Counted from the stretch's first letter, positions 31,473 through 40,327 are shown. The stretch: 64,000 nt of DNA from Bog-113 sp965226755 (GCA_965226755.1 CBDDDT010000001.1:62001-126000); one strand, 5' to 3'. Numbers and translations are program-made. Notes: a model not told the origin generated them from the letters alone.

Positions 31473-33854
31473 TTAAGAACGCATCCGTAACAGCAAGTAA
31501 GATCCGGCTAATCCAAACAAAGCGTCTGGCGCCCACGCCGCCGCCGCCGCCGGAAGAAGATTCACATCCCCCAGCTGCTCGAAGAACTGGCTGACGCCCC
31601 AATACGTCATCGCAATCGCGATGCTGACTCCGATCCCGGTCATCGCTCCCCGGTTTCCGATGAGAAAGCCAAATGGAATCGAAAGCATCGCCATGATCAG
31701 GGCGAACACCGGGACGGAAAACTTTTTGTGATACTGCACCCTTAGCTTCACCGTATCAAAACCGCTCTGCTGAAGGTCCGTGATATAAGCGCCCAATTGC
31801 AGGTAGTTCATCTGCTTATCCTGCTTCACTTCCTTCAGAAAGTAATCCGGGCGTTCCTTCACTTCCGGGAACGTCGTGGCTTGGAAGCGCTTGACGTTCC
31901 GCTCGATCACTCCGTCCACGTCGCGGCTCCATCCGTTTACGAAGACCCATGTCCCCAGCGACGGATCCCACCGGGCGCGCTCCGCGCCGATCTCGCGCGT
32001 CAGCGCAAATGACACCCGGTTGATCTCGTAAACGCTCACCCCCAGCATCGAACGGTCCGACGCCTCGAAGTACTTGTAGTAAAAGATGCGCGGGTGCAGC
32101 GGGTCCTGACCGAAAATCCACTTACGGTCCGGCCGCAGGTACGTCTGCACCGGCTGGCCTTTGATCTCCGCCCGCAGCGCGTCCTGCCGCAAGTTCGCTT
32201 CCGGAATGTAGTAGTGGTCAAACGCGAACAAACCCGCGCTCAGCGCCGCGCTCATCGCCAGGACCGGAACCGCGAGGCGGTGCACGCTCACTCCGCACGC
32301 CTTGAACGCCGTGATCTCATTCTGCCGCGTCAGAATGCCGAACGTCACCAGCACCGCCACCAGCACGCTGATCGGCAGCGTCTCGTAAATCAGCTTTGGG
32401 ATCAGGAAGAACAGATAAGAGAACACCTTGGTCAGCGGGATCGAGTTCTTCACGATGAAGCTGAGCAATTCGAAGAAGTTGTACACCTCCGTCATGGCGA
32501 CGAAGCTGGCCAGCAGCACTAGAAAGTAGAACAGAAAATTGGACAGGATATAGCCGTCGACAATCTGAAACAGCGCGCCGGGAAAGGTGAACAGGCGCAT
32601 CCGCGGCGCGTCATTGCTCCGGATCGCCATCGAGCGTCCGCGCCCTGTCAAACCCTTGAGAAACGCGACGAACCGATCCACTCCGCCGCGCATCACCGAG
32701 ATCATGTCCCGATCGCCGGGTAATTCCAGCCGGCTCAGAAAGATGACGCCCAGAACGAAGAAGAACGCATTGGGCAGCCAGGCCGAAAGTTCGGGCGAGA
32801 GAGTGCGCTGCCGGGCCATTCCGGTCAGCGTGATATACGCCAGGTAGTAGACAAAGAACGCGAGCAGAATGGCCATGATGTAGCCGCTCGATTTGCCGCC
32901 CTTCCGCGTTGTGATGCCCAGCGGGATCCCGACCAGCCCGAGGCAAAGACAAGCCACCGGAAGCGCCAGGCGGCGATTCAGCTCGATGCGCGATTCGACG
33001 CTCTCCGGCGCCTTCCGCGGAATTGCCTTCACCGCCCGCGCCAGTTCCGGCGTGTCCATGCGGCTGAACGGCTTGCCCAGGTTCTCCTGCGGCGGGTTCG
33101 CCTGCAGCACCTGGTTCCCGGTCGGAAACGTGACGTGCGTCCCCGTAATCACGTCTTTGCCGATCTCGTGAACGCTGGCCCCCACCAGGCTCAGCTGGAT
33201 GCGGTTGTGCGGGATGTCGGGAATCGCGAAAGCCTGCTTCGCGATCGTGATCCGCGGCCCGTCCACTTCCATCTTCGTCCCGTTCTGGCGCTGCTCCGGC
33301 GGGCTCACGTCCGCCAGAAACACGTTGCGCCAAATGGCGAAGTTCTGGTTCGTGGTGCGCACGTCCGCCACGTAAAGAATCGTGTTCGGGAATTGTTCGT
33401 CGAAGATGCGGGCCTGCACGTCGGCGGTCAGCTGCGCGGCGATCAGACGGTTCATCACCTTGACGTTCGCCCGCAGCGCGATCGGCGTCAGCCAGAGCGA
33501 AGCCGCGCCGGCGGCCACCGTCGCGAACACGGCGAAGATCAGTACCGGCGGAATCACAATCCGGCTGTCTACCCCGGCCGCGCGCATCGCCGTGACTTCT
33601 CCGTCGCTCGCCAGCCGTCCCAGCCCGATCAGAATCCCCACGAGAACGCCGAAGGGAATCGTGAGGGGAAGAATCGGCGGAAGCGTGAGCAGGAACAGGC
33701 GGACCACCGTAAGAGGCGTCGCGGGACTGCGCACCAGAAGCTCGAAAAGCTGCCGGCCAGGGCTCTGCAGGAAGACCACGAAAGTCGCCAGCAGGGTCCC
33801 GAGCAAAGCGCTGCTGACGATCTCACGAAAGACGTATCGGCTGAGGATCTTCAT
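31473..33854 (-). CDS. LptF-LptG fusion, lipopolysaccharide export permease
   Basis: The protein has 793 residues, double the usual ~360-400 for one LptF/LptG permease. The first half (about 1-390) has the LptF/G plan: helices near 12-30, 60-80 and 100-125 (VSSALLGTLLATFVVFLQSP, IPFGVLVGILIGLGRLASDGE), a periplasmic jellyroll, then helices around 295-370 (PVACLCLGLVGIPLGI). The second half repeats it from about 425 (QIVDGYILSNFLFYFLVLLA; ISVLVAVLVTFGILTRQNEI; FALIMAMLSIPFGFLIGN). Together they would form the whole LptFG heterodimer that, with LptB and LptC, extracts LPS from the inner membrane. No LptB is nearby. Confidence 0.85.
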   Translation of the reverse strand: MKILSRYVFREIVSSALLGTLLATFVVFLQSPGRQLFELLVRSPATPLTVVRLFLLTLPPILPLTIPFGVLVGILIGLGRLASDGEVTAMRAAGVDSRIVIPPVLIFAVFATVAAGAASLWLTPIALRANVKVMNRLIAAQLTADVQARIFDEQFPNTILYVADVRTTNQNFAIWRNVFLADVSPPEQRQNGTKMEVDGPRITIAKQAFAIPDIPHNRIQLSLVGASVHEIGKDVITGTHVTFPTGNQVLQANPPQENLGKPFSRMDTPELARAVKAIPRKAPESVESRIELNRRLALPVACLCLGLVGIPLGITTRKGGKSSGYIMAILLAFFVYYLAYITLTGMARQRTLSPELSAWLPNAFFFVLGVIFLSRLELPGDRDMISVMRGGVDRFVAFLKGLTGRGRSMAIRSNDAPRMRLFTFPGALFQIVDGYILSNFLFYFLVLLASFVAMTEVYNFFELLSFIVKNSIPLTKVFSYLFFLIPKLIYETLPISVLVAVLVTFGILTRQNEITAFKACGVSVHRLAVPVLAMSAALSAGLFAFDHYYIPEANLRQDALRAEIKGQPVQTYLRPDRKWIFGQDPLHPRIFYYKYFEASDRSMLGVSVYEINRVSFALTREIGAERARWDPSLGTWVFVNGWSRDVDGVIERNVKRFQATTFPEVKERPDYFLKEVKQDKQMNYLQLGAYITDLQQSGFDTVKLRVQYHKKFSVPVFALIMAMLSIPFGFLIGNRGAMTGIGVSIAIAMTYWGVSQFFEQLGDVNLLPAAAAAWAPDALFGLAGSYLLLRMRS

Positions 33855-33945
33855 CTACTGCCGGAAGAGATGCCGATGCGATCGTGAGCGCTTCACGCCA
33901 CTCCAAGATAGCATCCGGAACAAACGCCGACAGGCGGCTCGCGCC

Positions 33946-34590
33946 TCAGAACATGACCGGGATGAAGCCCTTTTCGCGCAGCCCGGTGAGCGCCAGTCCG
34001 TACCGGCCGCGGCAGCCCGTCTTCTCGAAGATGTGCTTGAGATGAATCTTCACGGTTCCGGTCTGGATCCCGAGGCTGTGGGCGATGTCTTTGTTTTTCA
34101 GGCCTCTTTCGACGAGCTCCGCGACCTGATGCTCCCGCGCGGTCAGACTCGACCGCGTTGGGGAGACCACGCGCTCGGAATCCTGCAGAATGGTGTCTTC
34201 CATCCACGTTTGCCCGGCCGCCACCGCCCGGATGCAGTTCAGCACGTCGTGCGTATCCGATGTCTTCCGGACGACCCCGCGCGCGCCCGATTGCACCATG
34301 CGGAGCGCTTCGGCGTTGCTGAGCCCCGCTCCCCAGATGATCACCGCGGTGCGTGAGGAACTGCGCAGGTCCGCCAGCGCCTCCAAAATGCAGGCCGACC
34401 CGAACGCGCGGTCGAGGATGGCGACGTTCGGGTTCATGCCTCGAACCAAGTCCACCGCGCCCGTCAATGTCGTCATACCGCCGGCGAACTTGAATCCGGA
34501 AATATCCGCGAGCACGGACCGCAATCCTTCGATGGCCAGGGGCTGGGTGTCGCAGACTACCACAGTCTTAGCGGTTCCATTATGAAACAT
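33946..34590 (-). CDS. NarL/FixJ-type response regulator
   Basis: The product has 214 residues from ATG at 34590. The receiver domain (~1-120) has the phosphoacceptor Asp in PNVAILDRAF, but the usual N-terminal acidic pair is reduced (VVCDTQPLAIEGLR). The C-terminal LuxR-type helix-turn-helix reads LTAREHQVAELVERGLKNKD then IAHSLGIQTGTVKIHLKHIF. No sensor kinase gene is adjacent, so it may be an orphan. It sits 93 bp after the SET gene stop and 91 bp upstream of the LptF-LptG start on the same strand. Confidence 0.88.
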   Translation of the reverse strand: MFHNGTAKTVVVCDTQPLAIEGLRSVLADISGFKFAGGMTTLTGAVDLVRGMNPNVAILDRAFGSACILEALADLRSSSRTAVIIWGAGLSNAEALRMVQSGARGVVRKTSDTHDVLNCIRAVAAGQTWMEDTILQDSERVVSPTRSSLTAREHQVAELVERGLKNKDIAHSLGIQTGTVKIHLKHIFEKTGCRGRYGLALTGLREKGFIPVMF

Positions 34591-34683
34591 GTGTGCCTTG
34601 CGCCCTGGATATAAGACGTTTGCAGAGCGGCTGAAACACATAAGTCGCCGCGTGCCCGGGCGGCTCTCAACAATTTGGAGCGA

Positions 34684-35160
34684 TTACTTGACGTTAATCG
34701 TTCCCCGGCACGTAGCCGCTCCGCAGAAACAGGGCACGCGCTCGATGGTCTTCGCGAAGTGGTAGTCGACGGTCAGTTCTTCGCCTTTGCGGATCATGCG
34801 GCGGGACATGTAAAGAATATGTCCCTTGGTGATCCAGGTCCGGATATTGGGGTCGCAGCAGTGGTTGATATATTCGGCACCGCTCCCGCCGACCGCGCCA
34901 TCGAGCGTCCAGTAGTTGTCCAGCGTGAAGAGATAGATCATGGACGCCTGCTCGTTCGATCGTCTCAGCGTCTCCTTACGGCTGATCCGCTCGCCTCTGT
35001 ACTCGATCACTTTGCGGTTCACCGGAATGTCCTCTGCGGCGAAGATGCCGACCCGGTGGATCTTGGACTTGCGGATCACCAGCTTGAACTCCGCATAGCG
35101 AGGGTCGATGCGGGGCTTCTTACCGGGAACCAGAGGACCGGGAACCAAAGGAACTGCCAT
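34684..35160 (-). CDS. SET-domain protein-lysine methyltransferase
   Basis: The product has 158 residues and consists of a SET domain plus post-SET. The N-terminal SET strand reads KIHRVGIFAAEDIPVNRKVI then EYRGERIS. The SAM and pseudoknot motifs are AEYINHCCDPN (family form NHSCxPN) and GEELTVDYHF (family form GEELxxDY). The post-SET zinc cluster is CFCGAATCRGTIN (CxCGxxxCxG). These are the marks of an active lysine methyltransferase, common in eukaryotes and sporadic in bacteria. The target is unknown. It lies 26 bp after the GNAT gene on the same strand. Confidence 0.88.
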   Translation of the reverse strand: MAVPLVPGPLVPGKKPRIDPRYAEFKLVIRKSKIHRVGIFAAEDIPVNRKVIEYRGERISRKETLRRSNEQASMIYLFTLDNYWTLDGAVGGSGAEYINHCCDPNIRTWITKGHILYMSRRMIRKGEELTVDYHFAKTIERVPCFCGAATCRGTINVK

Positions 35161-35186
35161 CGAACGAGTGTAGACTATGGACGCCG

Positions 35187-35876
35187 TCAGCGACAGTCCG
35201 CGAACGAACGCTTTTGCCGGCCTTGCGCGTCGAAATTGGACGGGTCAAGCCAGCTCTCAAATGCGGCCTTGCGCGCCGGCCATTCGGAGTCAAGCATGGA
35301 GAACCACGCCGTATCCCGCGTGCGGCCTTTCACGATCATGTGCTGGCGGAAGACCCCTTCGAACGTGAAGCCGAACCGCAGAGCCGCGCGGCGGGACCGC
35401 TCGTTCAACGCATGGCATTTCCATTCGTAGCGGCGGTAGCCGAGATCCTCGAACGCATGGCGCGCCATGAGGAACATCGCCTCCGTCGCGCCCGGCGTGC
35501 GCTGTAACGCGGGAGCATAGAGAATGTTGCCGACCTCGATTACGCGGTGCGCCGGTTCGATGCGCATGTAAGCGGCGTGGCCCACCGCTTTCCCGGACGC
35601 CTGATCGACGATGGCGAACAACAACGGATCGTCGGAGGCAGCCTTCGTCGCGAGGTGCTCAAGCAGCGCCGCGCGGTCCGGAAATGGTCCGGCAAACAGA
35701 TATCGCCAGAGGCCGTCGTTCTCCGGCCCGCGCACGCTTTTCCAGAGCGAATCGCCATGCAGCCGCGGATCGGCCGGCTCCAGCCGCACGCGGGATCCGG
35801 TGAGAATCTCGCGCGCCGGCCGCCGCGCGGGGGCGGTGTCCACCAAGTCTCCAACGGGCAATTCATCGGCGCCCAT
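35187..35876 (-). CDS. GNAT family N-acetyltransferase (RimJ/RimL-like)
   Basis: The product has 229 residues from ATG at 35876. It opens with GSRVRLEPADPRLHGDSLWK and contains ASGKAVGHAAYMRIEPAHRV, EVGNILYAPALQRTPGATEA, ERSRRAALRFGFTFEGVFRQ and GRTRDTAWFSML, the order typical of RimJ/RimL-type acetyltransferases that act on protein N-termini or small amines. Here the acetyl-CoA P-loop is the variant QRTPGATEA. The start overlaps the stop of the glycosylase gene (TGATG), so they are coupled. The real substrate is not known. Confidence 0.85.
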   Translation of the reverse strand: MGADELPVGDLVDTAPARRPAREILTGSRVRLEPADPRLHGDSLWKSVRGPENDGLWRYLFAGPFPDRAALLEHLATKAASDDPLLFAIVDQASGKAVGHAAYMRIEPAHRVIEVGNILYAPALQRTPGATEAMFLMARHAFEDLGYRRYEWKCHALNERSRRAALRFGFTFEGVFRQHMIVKGRTRDTAWFSMLDSEWPARKAAFESWLDPSNFDAQGRQKRSFADCR

Positions 35877-36478
35877 CAGATCTGGGCCGTCCCGTCGAGA
35901 CTTCGCCAGAGATACCAGCTCGCCACCGAACACCAGGGCCGCCATTTCTCCGCGATCTGATGCATCTCGGCCGGCGTGGGAAGCTCTTCCAGCGCATACG
36001 CCTTGCGTATCGCCGCTCTCACGCCCAGGTCTCCGGTGGGCAGCACGTCCGGACGGCGGAGCGCGAACATCAGAAACATGTGCGCGGTCCAGACGCCGAT
36101 CCCTTTCACCTTGGTCAGATGCGCGATCACCTCGTCATCGGACATGCCCGGCATCGCCTCGAAGGCCAGCTCTCCGCTGGCGGTTTGACGCGCCAGATCA
36201 CGGATGTACTCCGTCTTTGCGCCCGAGAAGCCCATCTTCCGGAAGGTGGAAACCCGCATTCTCAGGATCGCTTCCGGCGTGATCTTGCCGTCCGGCATGC
36301 GCGCCACCAGCCGCTGCACAAAGACCCGGGCGACTTTAGTGCTGATCTGCTGGGAGACGATGGAGCGCACCAGCGACTCGAACTGCGGATCGCGGTACGC
36401 CATTCCGTAATCGCCCACCTGGCCGATAATCCCCGCCATCACCGGGTCTTCGCTTAGTCTTTCGATAGCCTGTCTCAT
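35876..36478 (-). CDS. DNA-3-methyladenine glycosylase, AlkA-like HhH-GPD family
   Basis: The enzyme has 200 residues. The helix-hairpin-helix (KVKGIGVWTAHMFLMFALRR) is followed by PTGDLGVRAAI, whose Asp is the catalytic residue of the HhH-GPD superfamily. FESLVRSIVSQQISTKVARV is the AlkA-type start of the catalytic domain. There is no [4Fe-4S] loop, so it is of AlkA/MAG type rather than Nth/MutY. It removes alkylated bases, starting base excision repair. It is divergent from the VWFA gene across 61 bp and coupled to the GNAT gene. Confidence 0.9.
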   Translation of the reverse strand: MRQAIERLSEDPVMAGIIGQVGDYGMAYRDPQFESLVRSIVSQQISTKVARVFVQRLVARMPDGKITPEAILRMRVSTFRKMGFSGAKTEYIRDLARQTASGELAFEAMPGMSDDEVIAHLTKVKGIGVWTAHMFLMFALRRPDVLPTGDLGVRAAIRKAYALEELPTPAEMHQIAEKWRPWCSVASWYLWRSLDGTAQI

Positions 36479-36539
36479 ATATCGGCCGCCTCGGATGAAA
36501 CAGATGCGCCACGGGCGGCGTCTGTGAAAACATAATTAT

Positions 36540-37625
36540 ATGAAGCCACTGGCATTCGGAATCGCCGGCACGCTGGTTTTGCTGGGCGCGCTGCTCGCCC
36601 AATCAGGCTCGCACAACGGTCCTTTGTTCGGCGGCGGCAGCGAACATCCAGCGCGGACGGCCGCCGACGACGACTCCAAGACCGCGGATTCGGACAAGAA
36701 CCAGCCCATCGCCATGGACAACGACTCGCCGATCAAAGTCAGCGTCAACGTGGTCAGCGTGATGGCATCGGTGCGGGATAAGCACAACACCCTGATTCCC
36801 ACCCTGACCAAGGATGATTTCGAGATCTATGAGAACGGCCAGGAGCAGACGGTCAAGTATTTCTCGCGCGAATCGAACCTGCCGCTCACCATCGGTCTCC
36901 TCATCGACGTCAGCAAGAGCCAGGAGAACCTCATCAACATCGAGCAGCGCGCCGGCTCGGCCTTTCTGGATTCCGTGCTGCGGCCCAAGGATGAAGCCTT
37001 CGTGCTGAGCTTCGGAGCGGACACCGAACTGCTGCAGGACATCACCAGCTCGAAGAAGATGCTGCAGCGAGGCTTGGCCGAGTTGAAACCCAATTTCGGC
37101 TTCTCCGGCATCAACGCCGGACCGGTGCCGACCGCTACGCATCAGGCTGGAACGGTTCTTTACGACGCCGTCTACCTGGCCGCTTCGGACCGCCTGGCGC
37201 ATGAGGCCGGACGGAAGGCGATCATCGTGATCACCGACGGCAACGACGAGGGCAGCCAGGTCCCAATCAAGAAAGCGATCGAGTACGCCCAGAAATCCGA
37301 CGTTACGATCTACAGCATTTACTATGTGGATTCGTACTTCTACTCACGCGGGGGCTTCAGTTTCGGCGGCGGCGGCCGCGGCTACCTGCAGCAGATGTCC
37401 GGCGAAACCGGCGGCCACGTGTATGAGGTCAGCCGCAAGGAGACGCTGGACAAGATCTTCGATGAACTGCAGCAGGAGATGCGCACGCAGTATATGATCG
37501 GCTACACCCCGACGGATCCCAAGCGCGACGGATCTTACCGCAAGCTCGAGATCCGAACCAAGGACAAAGATCTGAAAGTCCAGGCGCGTAAGGGATACTA
37601 CGCGACACCGCCCGAAGCGCAGTAG
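36540..37625 (+). CDS. Acidobacterial VWFA-related exported protein
   Basis: The protein has 361 residues. A signal peptide or anchor (PLAFGIAGTLVLLGALLAQS) precedes the family N-domain (SVNVVSVMASVRDKHNTLIP, LTKDDFEIYENGQEQTVKYF), and then a von Willebrand A domain with the MIDAS motif IDVSKSQ near residue 123 (DxSxS). The tail YMIGYTPTDPKRDGSYRKLE is typical of the acidobacterial VWFA-related (TIGR03436) family. It is thought to bind proteins in the periplasm or outside, with a metal in the MIDAS. A Gly-rich loop (SRGGFSFGGGGRGYLQQM) is notable. It converges with rfbD directly (adjacent stops). Confidence 0.88.
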   Translation: MKPLAFGIAGTLVLLGALLAQSGSHNGPLFGGGSEHPARTAADDDSKTADSDKNQPIAMDNDSPIKVSVNVVSVMASVRDKHNTLIPTLTKDDFEIYENGQEQTVKYFSRESNLPLTIGLLIDVSKSQENLINIEQRAGSAFLDSVLRPKDEAFVLSFGADTELLQDITSSKKMLQRGLAELKPNFGFSGINAGPVPTATHQAGTVLYDAVYLAASDRLAHEAGRKAIIVITDGNDEGSQVPIKKAIEYAQKSDVTIYSIYYVDSYFYSRGGFSFGGGGRGYLQQMSGETGGHVYEVSRKETLDKIFDELQQEMRTQYMIGYTPTDPKRDGSYRKLEIRTKDKDLKVQARKGYYATPPEAQ

Positions 37626-38504
37626 TCAGCTTTGCAGATAGGGTTTCCGCGCTTCCATATAGATGGCCAGCGCTTCTTCGAGCGGTGGCATGGGTTCAAT
37701 GGGAAGCGCGTTCATGCGGGCATTGGCCAGCGCGGAGTAGCGCGGCCGCCGGGCGGGCGAGCGGTATTCGCGCTCATTGGTCGCGTGCAGCTCGGGATGC
37801 ACGCCGGCCAGCTTGAAGATCAGGCGCGCGTAGTCAAACCAGGAGATCGGCGTACCGCCGCCCACATGGAACACGCCCGCTTCGCCGCGCAGCGCCAAAT
37901 CCAGAGAGCGCGCCGCCAGCAGCGGCGCATAGGTCGGAGATGCGACGTGATCCTCCACCACGCGAATCGGCTGGCCTTTTCCGGCGAGCCGCAACATCAG
38001 TTCCACGAAATTGCCGCGGTTGGTCTCCAACCCGGCCGGCCCGAATACGCCCGATGTCCGGATGATCAAAGCCCGATCCAGATAAGCCTGGGCGTACAGC
38101 TCTCCGGCCAGCTTCGAAACCGCGTAAGCGCCTAGCGGATGGGTCGCATCCGACTCGGTGTAAGGACGGCCGGCCGCGCCGTCGAACACGTAATCGGTCG
38201 AGAAATGGATGAGGACCGCGTCGTTCTGGCGGCAGGCCACTGCCAGGTTGCGCACTCCCAGAGCATTGGCGGTATACGCGATCTGGGGCTCGGCCTCCGC
38301 CACATCGACTTGGTTATACGCGGCGCAGTTGAACACATACGCGGGATCGGCGGCGGCGATGGTCTGCTCCACCCGGGCCGCGTCGGCGATGTCCACGTCG
38401 GCGCGGTCGAAACCTTCCACCTGCAAGCCGCGCGCGGCGGCTGCGCGTCCAATCTCCACGCCCAGTTGCCCGGACGCGCCAAATACGAGTGCTTTTGACG
38501 TCAT
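37626..38504 (-). CDS. rfbD: dTDP-4-dehydrorhamnose reductase
   Basis: The enzyme has 292 residues from ATG at 38504, an extended SDR family member. The NAD(P)-binding Rossmann motif is VFGASGQLGVEI, and the active site shows TDYVFDGAAGRPYTESD and YAVSKLAGE (YxxxK). It performs the last step of dTDP-L-rhamnose synthesis, supplying cell-surface glycans. The other rml genes are not in view, so a relative with another sugar substrate is possible. It overlaps the PilZ-like gene by 4 bp (ATGA). The frame is open upstream, but that part belongs to the overlapping neighbours. Confidence 0.87.
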   Translation of the reverse strand: MTSKALVFGASGQLGVEIGRAAAARGLQVEGFDRADVDIADAARVEQTIAAADPAYVFNCAAYNQVDVAEAEPQIAYTANALGVRNLAVACRQNDAVLIHFSTDYVFDGAAGRPYTESDATHPLGAYAVSKLAGELYAQAYLDRALIIRTSGVFGPAGLETNRGNFVELMLRLAGKGQPIRVVEDHVASPTYAPLLAARSLDLALRGEAGVFHVGGGTPISWFDYARLIFKLAGVHPELHATNEREYRSPARRPRYSALANARMNALPIEPMPPLEEALAIYMEARKPYLQS

Positions 38505-38866
38505 GCGATCTTGTTCGGGGAATCCCTTCCAGGGAGGATGGCTTGTCTTGCGCGCCCGTGCCGGAAGCGGCTGGCCAGGCGCTCCACGCTGGCGACATCG
38601 TTGAGACACATGCGCGCGTCCACCAGGATGGAAAAGCCGCCCGGGCCGGGTTCGCAGGCCCAGACTTCTCCCATCCACATGCGGTTTCCGTCTTCCACTT
38701 TCACGAACGCCCGCAGAGCGAAGGGGATCTCCGATTCCAGCTTGAGAGAGTGGCCTTCCAGAGAGACGAAGGTGCAATGGCCCCCGATGCCTGTCGTGGC
38801 GCCCGTAATTCTGCCGCTTCCGGCTTGCCGCTGCTCCGGCTGCAGAGACGAAGAAGGTTTCACCAT
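38501..38866 (-). CDS. Small PilZ-like domain protein
   Basis: The product has 121 residues. The centre (GGHCTFVSLEGHSLKLESEI, FALRAFVKVEDGNRMWMGEV, GGFSILVDARMCLND) has the beta-barrel pattern of acidobacterial PilZ-like proteins. The c-di-GMP-binding RxxxR and [DN]xSxxG motifs are absent, so it probably does not bind c-di-GMP in the usual way. The C-terminus is basic. It lies 4 bp after the zinc-ribbon gene and overlaps rfbD by 4 bp, in one operon. The assignment is by pattern and not firm. Confidence 0.5.
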   Translation of the reverse strand: MVKPSSSLQPEQRQAGSGRITGATTGIGGHCTFVSLEGHSLKLESEIPFALRAFVKVEDGNRMWMGEVWACEPGPGGFSILVDARMCLNDVASVERLASRFRHGRARQAILPGRDSPNKIA

Positions 38867-38870
38867 CGCG

Positions 38871-39272
38871 TCACCAGCGCCCCACGAATGCGAACCATGC
38901 GCCGGCTGCTCCGACGATCAACGCCACCAGAGCCGGCCAGACGCGCGGCCAGGTGATGGCGGTCGCGGAAGGTTCATCGCCTTTCGGCTGAAGGCGCTCC
39001 AGCCGTTCCGCTTTTTCGATCTCTTCTTTTCCGCGGCGGTCGGCAATCACGATGGTCCCGGAATTTCGCCCGGTGGTCGATTCCACCAGCCTTGTCCGCA
39101 GGGGCTCCGGAACTTCCCGAATGGAAGGATAGACGGATTGCATGCCGTCTGAAGAGATCAGCACCGCGGAAGTCTTCACCACTCCCGACTGCATCCGGAA
39201 AATGCGCGTCCCGCAGCGGGGACAACGATTCATCAACGCGCCGAGATTCTCCTGACAAGACGGGCAGTTCAC
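38871..39272 (-). CDS. Zinc-ribbon, single-pass membrane protein
   Basis: The product has 133 residues from a GTG start at 39272. The N-terminal zinc ribbon has two CxxC knuckles (NCPSCQENLGALMNRCPRCG). A ~75-residue soluble middle follows (SIREVPEPLRTRLVESTTGR, DRRGKEEIEKAERLERL), and then one C-terminal helix (VWPALVALIVGAAGAWFAFV). The zinc ribbon and middle therefore sit on one side of the membrane, as a tail-anchored protein. Its role is unknown. It is 14 bp after the LysR gene. Confidence 0.6.
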   Translation of the reverse strand: MNCPSCQENLGALMNRCPRCGTRIFRMQSGVVKTSAVLISSDGMQSVYPSIREVPEPLRTRLVESTTGRNSGTIVIADRRGKEEIEKAERLERLQPKGDEPSATAITWPRVWPALVALIVGAAGAWFAFVGRW

Positions 39273-39286
39273 AATGGCGCCGTTCC

Positions 39287-40219
39287 TCAGTTAGAGACGA
39301 GCGCCGGTCCGGCGGCCGGACTCGCGCTCTGCTGCTGGGCGCCGAAGTGAGCCAGCGTCACATCGATGAATCCCTGCGCGGCCTTGGAGAGCGCCTTATC
39401 TTTCCGATACACCAATCCCGTGCGCCTGACCATGGGTTCGGGCGCGAGCGGAAGGGCGCAAACCCGGGCGGCTTCAAGCTCTTCCCGGCAATTCGACATG
39501 GCGAGAAAGGAAATCCCCAGCCCGGCCAGCACGAAGCGCTTCATCATCTCCGTGGAGTCCAGCTCCATGGAGATCTTGATCTGGTTCTGGACCGGCTCGA
39601 GCCATGTATCCAGGCGCGTCCGCGTGGTGCCGGATTGCGGCAATAGCAGCGGAAACACGACCACGTCTTCACACGTCACGGACTTCTTCCCGGCGAGCGG
39701 GCTGTCATCGGGAACAATGACGCGCACTTCATCCGTGAAAACGTCGATCACCTGCACGCGCTTTTCGGTGACGGGGAACTGGCGCAGTCCGAAGTCGGCC
39801 ACATTCTCCATCACGGCTTCCACCACGCGCGAGCCGTAGGACCGGTTCACTTGCAGCTGCACAGCCGGGAATCGCTTCTTGTAAGCCGAGAAAACTGCGG
39901 GCAGCATGTACATGCACGTCGCCTCATTGGCGGCGATGACCAGTTCGCCGCGCGGGACCACTTGCAGTTCATCCAGGGTGTCCTGCGCCCGCCGCTTCAG
40001 ATCCATCATCTGCTCGGCGTATTCGGCAAACAGCTTTCCGGCGACGGTCAGCGAGATCCGGCTGCCGAAACGTTCAAAGAGATCGGCCTTTAATTCCTGC
40101 TCCAATTGGCGGATTTGCGCACTAATCGCGGGTTGCGTGCGGAAGCATGTCTGCGCGGCTTTGGAGAAGCTCTTCAGACGAACGATCTCAAGGAATGTAT
40201 GTATCTGATCGAAATCCAT
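39287..40219 (-). CDS. LysR family transcriptional regulator
   Basis: The product has 310 residues. The winged helix-turn-helix is MDFDQIHTFLEIVRLKSFSK then AAQTCFRTQPAISAQIRQLE. The rest is the periplasmic-binding-like effector domain (GELVIAANEATCMYMLPAVF; DEVRVIVPDDSPLAGKKSV; RFVLAGLGISFLAMSNCREE). Effector and targets are unknown; sulfur- and carbon-metabolism regulators share this style. It is the first gene of a tight run with the zinc-ribbon, PilZ-like and rfbD genes. Confidence 0.93.
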   Translation of the reverse strand: MDFDQIHTFLEIVRLKSFSKAAQTCFRTQPAISAQIRQLEQELKADLFERFGSRISLTVAGKLFAEYAEQMMDLKRRAQDTLDELQVVPRGELVIAANEATCMYMLPAVFSAYKKRFPAVQLQVNRSYGSRVVEAVMENVADFGLRQFPVTEKRVQVIDVFTDEVRVIVPDDSPLAGKKSVTCEDVVVFPLLLPQSGTTRTRLDTWLEPVQNQIKISMELDSTEMMKRFVLAGLGISFLAMSNCREELEAARVCALPLAPEPMVRRTGLVYRKDKALSKAAQGFIDVTLAHFGAQQQSASPAAGPALVSN

Positions 40220-40271
40220 AATCAGGACGATCGAAAGAAACGATTTCCCACCACGCGCTGTTTGAGTCCGA

Positions 40272-40277
40272 ATTATA
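40272..40277 (-). promoter_or_regulatory. Putative -10 of the LysR-operon promoter
   Basis: On the minus strand the hexamer is exactly TATAAT, about 53 bp upstream of the LysR start. The -35 position is poor. The gap to the divergent TIGR03790 gene is 108 bp, a common arrangement for LysR genes that regulate their neighbour and themselves. Confidence 0.35.
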
Positions 40278-40327
40278 GCAAAATATGGCCCGTGCGAACG
40301 GCTGCCGCGCCGCGCATAATTGGTTCG

